A stretch of DNA of 12,561 bases from Deltaproteobacteria bacterium. Lineage in GTDB: Bacteria; Desulfobacterota; DSM-4660; Desulfatiglandales; Desulfatiglandaceae. The notes below the pieces were generated by a model, which was given only the letters and a program-made list of their open reading frames with translations, was not told the origin of the DNA and did no database searches. A program made the translations under genes and the position numbers. Below are positions 1 to 5,678 of this stretch, piece after piece; positions within the stretch are counted from its first letter, which is position 1; each line of letters opens with the position of its first letter. The stretch is from positions 1 through 12,561 of the forward strand of contig JABGPV010000154.1 of assembly GCA_018644785.1 (NCBI GenBank), given 5' to 3'.

Positions 1-1
1 A

Positions 2-112
2 AAGCAGGTGGTCATCGGCGTTGCCGTGGGATACGGTGATCCTGACGCTCCCATCAATCGTGGCAGATCGGAGAGGGTTCCTCTTCAGGATGTGGTGAAA
101 TGGCGGCCTTAG
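2..112 (+). CDS. Nitroreductase-family protein, C-terminal fragment (5' end outside window)
   Basis: An open frame enters from the left edge and stops at TAG 110-112, giving 36 residues. The peptide contains the stretch VVIGVAVGYGDPDAPINR followed by an Arg/Glu-rich segment and a V-x-W ending. This matches the usual C terminus of FMN-dependent nitroreductases (a G-[YW]-x-D-P-x-[AH]-P-[VI]-N motif followed by R-x-x-R and a 'V.W' end). Such enzymes use NAD(P)H and FMN to reduce nitro, quinone or enone groups in the cytoplasm. The stop lies 13 bp inside the following patatin gene, so the two genes probably belong to one transcript. Only the tail is visible, so substrate and subfamily cannot be assigned. 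Confidence 0.72.
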   Translation, partial: KQVVIGVAVGYGDPDAPINRGRSERVPLQDVVKWRP

Positions 113-990
113 ACCCAAAGTTTCCCCTATCCCGGAACGTCTGCGGCCGGGTGGGCGTGGTGTTTTCCTCCGGGTTTTTCGGTTTTTTTGCACACGCCGG
201 ATTTCTGGCCGCTTTTCGGGAAATGAGAATTGCCCCTTCGGCATTTGCCGGGGCCAGTTCCGGTGCCATTGTGGCGGCCATGGCCGCTATGGAAATGGGG
301 AATGACGACATCCGTGACCTTTTGTTCAATGTTAACAAGGACGATTTCTGGGATCCCGATCCTTTACCCAAGTTTCTGAAAAGCGCCTTGCGACTGTTTC
401 GGGGATATACCGGCTATCTCAGGGGAAATGGTTTTGTGCGGTTGCTGCAAAAGTTGCCGGCAAAACGATTTGAGGAATGTCGATACCCCTTGGCCATTTC
501 GGCCGTGGATATAAGCCACAGGAAAGAAAAAATTTTTATTAAGGGTGATCTCGTCAATGCCATAAAGGCCTCAGGGTCGGTTCCCATGCTGTTTAAGCCC
601 ACGAAAATTAACGGTGCGTTTTATCTGGATGGCGGCATCAGCGGGAAGGCGCCGGTGGAAGCCCTGGCGGATCTTTGTGATCTGGACAGAATCCTGGTCC
701 ATTTCATCGCGTCTGAAAATGTCAAAAAAACGGGCAACGGGTTCATGAAGAAACGATTCACCCCCTGGCGGATGCAGCACATCGCCATCAATACGGCCCG
801 AATGGAAGATTATAAAAGGCAGAAAAGGATCGTGGCCATGCGTGGGGTGGAGGTCATTGAAATCAATGCCGGTGCACCATCCATGGGCCCCAACAGTCTA
901 GAGAAAGGGCCGGCTGTTTATCAAGCCGCAAAAGCCTCGGCTTTGAGGGTTCTCAATGGGGTTCTTCTGGATCGGCCACGCGCTGTTTGA
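100..990 (+). CDS. Patatin-like phospholipase family protein
   Basis: A 296-residue protein with the patatin fold signatures: the nucleophile elbow G-A-S-S-G at residues 51-55 (Ser53 nucleophile) and the D-G-G triplet at 177-179 (Asp177, second member of the Ser-Asp dyad). The segment ASGSVPMLFKP (about 158-168) matches the usual 'AS.a.P..f.P' block. Family members hydrolyse acyl esters of phospholipids or other lipids. The N-terminal oxyanion-hole loop (about residues 20-36) is degenerate: instead of the common G-G-G-x-[KR]-G it reads F-S-S-G-F-F-G-F-F-A-H-A-G. No signal peptide or convincing membrane span is seen, so it is probably cytoplasmic or peripheral. The ATG at 100 overlaps the upstream nitroreductase frame by 13 bp and has AGGA 9 nt upstream, which suggests translational coupling. 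The 3' end overlaps the convergent regulator gene by 38 bp. Confidence 0.86.
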   Translation: MAALDPKFPLSRNVCGRVGVVFSSGFFGFFAHAGFLAAFREMRIAPSAFAGASSGAIVAAMAAMEMGNDDIRDLLFNVNKDDFWDPDPLPKFLKSALRLFRGYTGYLRGNGFVRLLQKLPAKRFEECRYPLAISAVDISHRKEKIFIKGDLVNAIKASGSVPMLFKPTKINGAFYLDGGISGKAPVEALADLCDLDRILVHFIASENVKKTGNGFMKKRFTPWRMQHIAINTARMEDYKRQKRIVAMRGVEVIEINAGAPSMGPNSLEKGPAVYQAAKASALRVLNGVLLDRPRAV

Positions 991-2350
991 CATGGATTCC
1001 GTATTTTCGCATACGGTTCCAGATCGTCATCCGGTGTACATTTAAAAGTTTTGCCGCCTGCGTCTTATTGCCCCGGCACTGCTGCAGGGCTCTCAAAAGC
1101 GCCGCCTTTTCTTCCCTTTCTCTGGGATCGAATGGTTCTTCCGTATCCGGTGGATTATCAGATGAACGGTTGAAATCTTTCGGCAAGTGGTCCATATGGA
1201 TCACACCGGATTCGGCAATCACGAATGCGTATTCCAGTGCGCTCTTGAGTTCCCGGATATTTCCAGGCCACCGGTATTGCATGAAAAGGTCCATCACTTC
1301 CGGATCGATTCCCAGGATCTCTTTCCGGCTCCTTTGCCTCAAACGCTGCATAAAAGCATCCACCAGCAGGGGAATATCATCAACCCGGCTCCTCAAGGGC
1401 GGAAGGTGTACCGGTACCACATTGATACGAAAATAGAGATCCTTCCTGAATTTTCCATTCTGGATCAGTTCCGGAAGATTTCGGTTTGTCGCTGTGATGA
1501 TGCGGACATCCACATTGATGGCCGTGTGATCGCCCACCCGTTCAATCTCTTTCATTTCCAGGACCCGAAGGAGCTTGGCCTGGAGGGATGGGGGAAGATC
1601 ACCGATCTCGTCGAGAAAGATATCCCCGCCCTGAGCTGCCTCGAAACGCCCCTTCCGGTGGCGGTAGGCGCCGGTGAATGCCCCCTTCACATGACCGAAC
1701 AGTTCACTTTCCAGAAGAGACGGGTTGAGTGCCGCGCAGTTGAACTGAACCAGAGGGCCTTCACTTCTTCTGCCCATCCGGTGGACCGCCTGGGCCACAA
1801 GTTCTTTTCCGGTGCCGCTCTCCCCGGTTATCAGTACCGGCGCATCGCTTTGCGCCACCTTCTCCACAAGCTGGAAAAGCCTTTTCATCACGGTGCTTTT
1901 TCCAACCATGCCGCAAAATCCGGTATCATCATTTACTTTTCGGGAAAGCGCCTCGATCTGCCGATCCTTCTTCTCCAACTCTGATGCGTCCTGATATATC
2001 TCCAAGGCGCCGATAAGGTGACCTTCCGAATCCTTCAGGACCGATGCATCCTTTTTAACCGAAGAATAGGTTCCGCTCTTTTTCATAAAAAGGCAGCGTT
2101 TTCCAGCCACCTTTTCGACTTCGAAGAGCCGGCACCAATGTTGTTTGGTTTCAGATCGGAAAATTTCGCAAACATCGCAGTTTAAAATGGTGCAGGGCGC
2201 CCCGACCAATTCCCCTGCGCCATAACCGGTCAGGTGTACCATGGCTCGGTTAACGAAAATTATGGTCCCCCGAGGATCCACCACCATCAAGCCATCGGGA
2301 ATCTGATCAAAAATTTCTTTGAAATATTGACCAACGGTTGTTTTGTCCAT
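953..2350 (-). CDS. PAS-domain sigma-54-dependent Fis-family transcriptional activator
   Basis: An enhancer-binding protein without a receiver domain. I chose the ATG at 2350 (465 residues; an A followed by a run of G lies just upstream); an ATG at 2380 would add 10 residues. In the numbering from 2350: PAS sensor about 7-122; Walker A GESGTGKE 176-183; the sigma-54 contact loop GAFTGA 223-228; Walker B with DEIG about 246-250; arginine-finger region FRKDLYFRINV from about 301; WPGNIREL 361-368; C-terminal Fis-type helix-turn-helix about 415-455. All AAA+ motifs are intact, so it should remodel sigma-54 holoenzyme. The PAS domain carries five cysteines (C53, C58, C61, C73, C86), which suggests a metal, Fe-S or thiol redox sensor. 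It is divergent from the decaheme cytochrome gene, whose upstream region holds a -24/-12 promoter, so that gene is the likely target. The signal is unknown. Confidence 0.95.
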   Translation of the reverse strand: MDKTTVGQYFKEIFDQIPDGLMVVDPRGTIIFVNRAMVHLTGYGAGELVGAPCTILNCDVCEIFRSETKQHWCRLFEVEKVAGKRCLFMKKSGTYSSVKKDASVLKDSEGHLIGALEIYQDASELEKKDRQIEALSRKVNDDTGFCGMVGKSTVMKRLFQLVEKVAQSDAPVLITGESGTGKELVAQAVHRMGRRSEGPLVQFNCAALNPSLLESELFGHVKGAFTGAYRHRKGRFEAAQGGDIFLDEIGDLPPSLQAKLLRVLEMKEIERVGDHTAINVDVRIITATNRNLPELIQNGKFRKDLYFRINVVPVHLPPLRSRVDDIPLLVDAFMQRLRQRSRKEILGIDPEVMDLFMQYRWPGNIRELKSALEYAFVIAESGVIHMDHLPKDFNRSSDNPPDTEEPFDPREREEKAALLRALQQCRGNKTQAAKLLNVHRMTIWNRMRKYGIHVKQRVADPEEPH

Positions 2351-2380
2351 GGGTTCCCCCCCCTGTTCACTCTTTGGCAT

Positions 2381-2621
2381 GTATTTCCGTACGCCTGAAT
2401 CTGCACATCAATGAACCTCATAAGCAAAATAACACTGAAAGAGGTAAACATTCAACCACGATACGTGTAAATGGGTCCAGTGATCAAGCCTTTTTATCAT
2501 TTAAGCTTATCGGTTGATTAATCACTTTTATTATTATGGTCAACAAACCGCATTCGCCAAAAGAGAGTCTATATTGGCCAACCTGTTGTTTTAACTACAA
2601 TTATATGATTTCTAATTTCCA
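2381..2621. other. AT-rich divergent intergenic region, candidate activator-binding zone
   Basis: The 471-bp gap between the regulator and the cytochrome begins with about 240 bp that is clearly richer in A+T than the flanking genes and has no credible gene. It contains a perfect 10-bp palindrome TGATTAATCA (2515-2524), about 100 bp upstream of the -24 element. It also contains TAAGCTTA (2502-2509) and TTGGCCAA (2574-2581). Enhancer-binding proteins usually bind dyads 80-200 bp upstream of a sigma-54 promoter, so 2515-2524 is a reasonable but unproven candidate. I found no convincing sigma-70 promoter for the leftward regulator gene. The remaining part of the gap (2622-2851) is described in separate entries. 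Confidence 0.45.
2515..2524. promoter_or_regulatory. Perfect palindrome, candidate upstream activator site
   Basis: TGATTAATCA equals its own reverse complement. It lies 97 bp before the -24 GG element of the cytochrome promoter, in the distance range used by sigma-54 enhancer-binding proteins, and between the regulator and its likely target. One 10-bp palindrome in AT-rich DNA can occur by chance, and I see no second clear copy, so confidence is low. Confidence 0.3.
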
Positions 2622-2637
2622 TGGCATAAGTATTGCT
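2622..2637 (+). promoter_or_regulatory. Sigma-54 (-24/-12) promoter of the decaheme cytochrome gene
   Basis: TGGCATAAGTATTGCT matches the sigma-54 consensus TGGCAYRNNNNTTGCW at every defined position. The GG (2623-2624) and GC (2635-2636) are separated by exactly 10 nt. The predicted transcription start is near 2648, just before the riboswitch aptamer. The adjacent divergent gene encodes a sigma-54 activator with an intact GAFTGA loop, which supports the call. The leader from here to the ATG at 2852 would be about 200 nt. Confidence 0.87.
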
Positions 2638-2645
2638 ATTGACTT

Positions 2646-2745
2646 CGGTAACGTTTGATTTCGAAAAAGGCAAAGCTGCTGAAAGGCAGCGACGCAAAAC
2701 CACGGATCTAAAGCCGAAGGGCCATGATCGCCGGGTTGCCGTCGC
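2646..2745 (+). promoter_or_regulatory. GEMM-I cyclic-di-GMP riboswitch aptamer
   Basis: The segment has the hallmarks of the GEMM-I class, compared by eye with the Vibrio cholerae Vc2 element. These are the GGCAAA start (2669-2674), a GCTGC/GCAGC helix (2675-2679 with 2686-2690) capped by a GAAA tetraloop (2681-2684), and the conserved GACGCAAA (2691-2698). A second arm follows, with GATC pairing (2705-2708 with 2726-2729), a TAAA/CAT tetraloop-receptor region and GCC-GAAG-GGC (2713-2722). The element closes with GGGTTGCCG (2733-2741). By alignment, the ligand-contacting Vc2 positions G20, A47 and C92 correspond to G2670, A2697 and C2739. A G at position 20 predicts c-di-GMP rather than the cAMP-GMP preference of the A20 variants known from Geobacter. 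It sits between the sigma-54 start and an intrinsic terminator, so it probably acts by transcription attenuation. Confidence 0.9.
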
Positions 2746-2760
2746 TAATTTCCACTTTCA

Positions 2761-2798
2761 CCGCCTTTTGGAGTCCACGCAAAAGGCGGTTTTCTTTT
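2761..2798 (+). terminator. Intrinsic terminator, expression platform of the riboswitch
   Basis: A perfect 10-bp inverted repeat, CCGCCTTTTG (2761-2770) with CAAAAGGCGG (2780-2789), encloses a 9-nt loop and is followed by TTTTCTTTT. It lies 20 nt after the aptamer and about 50 nt before the cytochrome start codon. This is the classical position for a ligand-controlled attenuator. AAAAGGC at 2665-2671, within the aptamer 5' strand, is complementary to GCCTTTT (2763-2769) of the terminator, giving a possible antiterminator pairing. Confidence 0.9.
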
Positions 2799-2840
2799 CG
2801 GGAACCCGCCTGCCGGCATAACCATATTACATAGAAATAA

Positions 2841-2851
2841 GGAGATCCTCC
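2841..2851 (+). promoter_or_regulatory. Shine-Dalgarno within a small self-complementary sequence
   Basis: GGAG (2841-2844) lies 7 nt before the ATG at 2852 and fixes the start of the cytochrome gene. The whole spacer reads GGAGATCCTCC, so GGAG can pair with CTCC across a 3-nt loop. A four-pair GC-rich stem might partly mask the ribosome binding site, but this is inference. Confidence 0.5.
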
Positions 2852-5536
2852 ATGAGAAGACCGATTTGCCGCCATCAATACCAGACTGGGTTCATCTTTT
2901 GCATGGTCATGTTTGTTTTCGTGGCTGTATGGGTCAGTTTCATCCCTCAGGCTTTTGCTGCAACCCCTTTCCAGGTAAAATGGGCTGAGTGGAAAGCCGG
3001 TGACGGGGCGCTTAAAATGAAAGGATACGGTGCTGGAAAGAAAAAACGTGTTCATGTGAAAGACGCCACCAGCGGAAAAAACATAGGAACTACCCGATCA
3101 GAAGATGATGGAAAATTTGAATTTGAGAAAGAACACCTGTCCTCTGTGCCCTCTGCGCTGCTAGTGGAGAGCGGCAGCCAGTCGGTAACGATCGGTTTTA
3201 CCAAGGCAACTCGGAAGCGGGGCGGCAAGGCGGTCCTTATCCGGGAGGCTGAATGGAAAGCGTCAAAGAATAAACTGGTGATTAAAGGCCAGGGGCCCCC
3301 CAGAGCCACGGTGGTGATCTTTGCGGCACAAAGCGGATTGGAGCTGGGCAGCACCCGGATAAAATCCAACGGTACCTGGAAAAAAACACTCAAAAATCTC
3401 GCTTCGGTGCCTTGCCGGACCCGGATCGAACTGGATGGTGTCGTGGCTGAGATGGCGGTGAAGAATGCCCCTGAAGACTGTGGGGCTGTAACGCCGTCCG
3501 CGTCCCTAACGGGAATCAGCATCAGCGGTCCGTCCGAATTGGACGAAAACAGTCAGGCCGAGTATTCTGTCACTGCCTCATACAGTGACGGTTCAACTCA
3601 GGATGTTACATCCCTCGCAAATTGGGATTTGACAGAAACCTCCTATGCGGCCATGGACGGCAACCGCCTGAGCGCTCTCGAGGTGCCGAATGATCTTGAG
3701 ATCACCCTCACCGCCACCTACACGGATGGAGAAGCCACCCGTTCGAAGGCAGTTCAAATCACCATTACCGATGTATCCCCGCTTGCCCCTGTTCTGACGG
3801 GAATCAGCATCAGCGGCCCGGCTGAGGTAGCCGAAAACACACAGGCCAATTACATGGCCACCGCCGCATACAGCGATGGTACCACTCGGGATGCCACAAC
3901 CCTTTCCCAGTGGCAGGTGAACGATTCATCCTATGCTGAAATTTCCGGCAACGGGCTCACCACCTTTGAGGTACCGGCGAACCAGCAGGTACTTCTCACC
4001 GCCACCTATGAAGAGGACGAAATCACCCGTTCGGATACCATCCAGGTCACCATTCTGGATCAATCCATCCCCCTGGAAGGCTCCCACGCGAATCGATTCT
4101 CCGCTTATGAGGGAACGTCCACGTGTCTGGCCTGTCATACCACGGAGGCCATGGCGGTCCATGCGAGCGTTCACTACCAGTGGAAAGGAAACGCATCCGA
4201 GACCGTGGGCCTCAAATCTGGCGACGCCGGAAAACTGGGCGGTATTAACGATTTCTGTATCTATCCCGACATCAACTGGATTGGAAAACTGACCAATGTA
4301 TCGGGTCAGCCCGTGGATGGCGGCTGCGCCAAATGCCATGTGGGGCTCGGCAATAAGCCCGAACCCACGGCCAGCCACAGCCAACTGGAGAACATTGATT
4401 GTTTGATCTGTCACTCCGAAGTCTATAAACGAACGGTGGCAAAAGTGGACGGCGCTTACCGGTTTGTGCCGGATACCGAAAAAATGGGGGTCACCACCCT
4501 GCAGGCGGCAGTGGACATTACGCTTCCTTCCAACGGACGCTGTCTCGATTGTCACACCAAGGCAGGGGGCGGAAACAATTTCAAACGGGGCGACCTGGAA
4601 GAGGCCCATCGGAACGCCACCCGCTCTTTTGACGTCCACCTGGCCTCGAAACAAAACGGCGGGGCCGGGCTTAGTTGTGTCGATTGCCACACCGCCGCCG
4701 ATCACCGGATCGCCGGCCGGGGAACGGACTTGAGACCCTGGGATTCCCCCGATGAGATCTCTTGCGAAAAATGTCATGGAGACACCCCCCACGACGATAA
4801 AAAGCTTGATAAACACACAAATCGCGTGAATTGTACGGTTTGCCACATCCCGACATTTGCAAAAGTGGCCCCCACGGACATGGATCGGGACTGGAGCCGG
4901 CCCGGGGAGCTGAACGAAGCCAAGGGCCTTTATGAACCCTTTAACCGGAAGAAGAGTCATGTGATTCCGGAATATCACTTTTTTAACGGTACGTCTTATT
5001 TCTATCAGTTCGGTGATTCGGCCATTCCCGAGGAGAATGGTTTCATCACCATGAGCGCTCCCATGGGCAGCATCTCCGAAGCCGGCGCCAGGATCTACGC
5101 GTTCAAGCATCACCTGGGGAATCAGCCTATTGGCAAGATCGATAGCCGATTGCTGCCCCTGAAAATCGGTATGTTCTTTGAAACCGGTGTGATCGATCAG
5201 GCGGTTCAAAAGGGCGCGGAGGCGGTTGGCTGGAATTACCAGGGATACGAATTCGCCAGGACCGAACGTTTCATGGGATTGTTCCATGAGGTGGCGCCGT
5301 CCGGCGAGGCACTCTCATGCACCGATTGTCATTCCGGAGAGGGCAGAATGGATTTTAAAGCCCTCGGATATTCGCCGAAACAGACATACAACGGCAAGGC
5401 CCTTTGCGCCAGCTGTCATAAAGACGAATCGGATGAGTGGAAAGCGGACGAACGTTTCGAAAAAATACATAAAAAACATGTGGACGATAAGAAATACGAC
5501 TGCAGCAAGTGTCACATTTTTTCAAAGGCCGAATAA
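2852..5536 (+). CDS. Exported decaheme c-type cytochrome, OTR-like core with N-terminal Ig/Big2 modules
   Basis: An 894-residue protein. Residues 1-36 are a signal peptide (hydrophobic about 13-32, cleavage after AFA). Residues about 38-120 and 126-205 are two related beta-rich modules, each beginning with a '[AR]EWKA' block. Residues about 217-309 and 313-405 are two near-identical Big2/Ig-like modules. The cytochrome region (about 411-894) has ten CXXCH sites, at residues 425, 492, 517, 564, 609, 638, 661, 823, 852 and 884. The order NDFC(469), C-x-x-CHVGLG, IDCLICH, GGG.NNFKRGDL, ADHRIAGR, CHIPTFAK, FNGTS and a last core heme after H-E-V-A-P resembles the octaheme tetrathionate reductase family. 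The two final hemes are additional. It is periplasmic or cell-surface and probably handles electron transfer or reduction of S/N oxyanions. It appears monocistronic, behind a sigma-54 promoter and a c-di-GMP riboswitch. The exact substrate is unknown. Confidence 0.95.
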   Translation: MRRPICRHQYQTGFIFCMVMFVFVAVWVSFIPQAFAATPFQVKWAEWKAGDGALKMKGYGAGKKKRVHVKDATSGKNIGTTRSEDDGKFEFEKEHLSSVPSALLVESGSQSVTIGFTKATRKRGGKAVLIREAEWKASKNKLVIKGQGPPRATVVIFAAQSGLELGSTRIKSNGTWKKTLKNLASVPCRTRIELDGVVAEMAVKNAPEDCGAVTPSASLTGISISGPSELDENSQAEYSVTASYSDGSTQDVTSLANWDLTETSYAAMDGNRLSALEVPNDLEITLTATYTDGEATRSKAVQITITDVSPLAPVLTGISISGPAEVAENTQANYMATAAYSDGTTRDATTLSQWQVNDSSYAEISGNGLTTFEVPANQQVLLTATYEEDEITRSDTIQVTILDQSIPLEGSHANRFSAYEGTSTCLACHTTEAMAVHASVHYQWKGNASETVGLKSGDAGKLGGINDFCIYPDINWIGKLTNVSGQPVDGGCAKCHVGLGNKPEPTASHSQLENIDCLICHSEVYKRTVAKVDGAYRFVPDTEKMGVTTLQAAVDITLPSNGRCLDCHTKAGGGNNFKRGDLEEAHRNATRSFDVHLASKQNGGAGLSCVDCHTAADHRIAGRGTDLRPWDSPDEISCEKCHGDTPHDDKKLDKHTNRVNCTVCHIPTFAKVAPTDMDRDWSRPGELNEAKGLYEPFNRKKSHVIPEYHFFNGTSYFYQFGDSAIPEENGFITMSAPMGSISEAGARIYAFKHHLGNQPIGKIDSRLLPLKIGMFFETGVIDQAVQKGAEAVGWNYQGYEFARTERFMGLFHEVAPSGEALSCTDCHSGEGRMDFKALGYSPKQTYNGKALCASCHKDESDEWKADERFEKIHKKHVDDKKYDCSKCHIFSKAE
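3500..4066 (+). repeat. Tandem Big2/Ig-like coding repeat inside the cytochrome gene
   Basis: Two modules of about 93 residues, with equivalent positions 96 codons apart, share the pattern LTGISISGP-x-E-x-x-E-N, an S-D-G-[ST]-T-x-D turn, a central W and an L-T-A-T-Y strand. At DNA level the 20-mer ACGGGAATCAGCATCAGCGG occurs identically at 3509-3528 and 3797-3816, which points to a recent duplication or gene conversion between modules. Such modules usually act as stalks or adhesive domains of surface proteins. Confidence 0.85.
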
Positions 5537-5539
5537 TCC

Positions 5540-5562
5540 CCGGGGCTCACTGCCCCGGTTTA
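5540..5562 (+). terminator. Probable intrinsic terminator of the cytochrome gene
   Basis: CCGGGGC (5540-5546) pairs perfectly with GCCCCGG (5552-5558) across a 5-nt loop, starting 3 nt after the TAA stop and followed by TTTAT. The stem is strong but the T tract is short, so termination may be partial. The symmetric hairpin may also serve the convergent minus-strand operon. Confidence 0.6.
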
Positions 5563-5578
5563 TCTCCTTAACATCCTC

Positions 5579-5614
5579 AGGGGGTATGCGGAGCATGTGG
5601 ACCGCATGCCCTCT
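5579..5614. repeat. 13-bp imperfect inverted repeat between convergent genes
   Basis: Arms 5579-5591 and 5602-5614 pair over 13 positions (two G-T wobbles in the + transcript) around a 10-nt loop. The core is GGGTATGCGG / CCGCATGCCC. There is no T tract on either side, so it is not a standard intrinsic terminator. It could protect transcript 3' ends or be a Rho-linked structure. It lies between the ends of the cytochrome gene and the minus-strand lipoprotein gene. Confidence 0.55.
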
Positions 5615-5678
5615 CGGGGTCCGGATCCGTGAATGAGGTTGAAAATATGGGGTCCTCTTTACCGGTCCTGATCAGATG

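Noticed and set aside
1187..1984. 265-codon open frame on + opposite the sigma-54 regulator
   Set aside because: Antisense to intact AAA+ motifs; no recognisable product and no ribosome binding site supporting it.
2646..2745. cAMP-GMP (GEMM-Ib) specificity of the riboswitch
   Set aside because: The specificity position reads G, not A. Kept as a testable point but not as the call.
2708..3055. 115-codon minus-strand open frame over the riboswitch and cytochrome start
   Set aside because: It covers the terminator, the aptamer and a coding start on the other strand, and encodes nothing recognisable.
3926..5287. 453-codon open frame on the minus strand opposite the cytochrome
   Set aside because: Lies wholly antisense to a gene with signal peptide, ten CXXCH sites and known motifs. 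Its translation shows no domain and has the composition expected of a codon-mirrored shadow.
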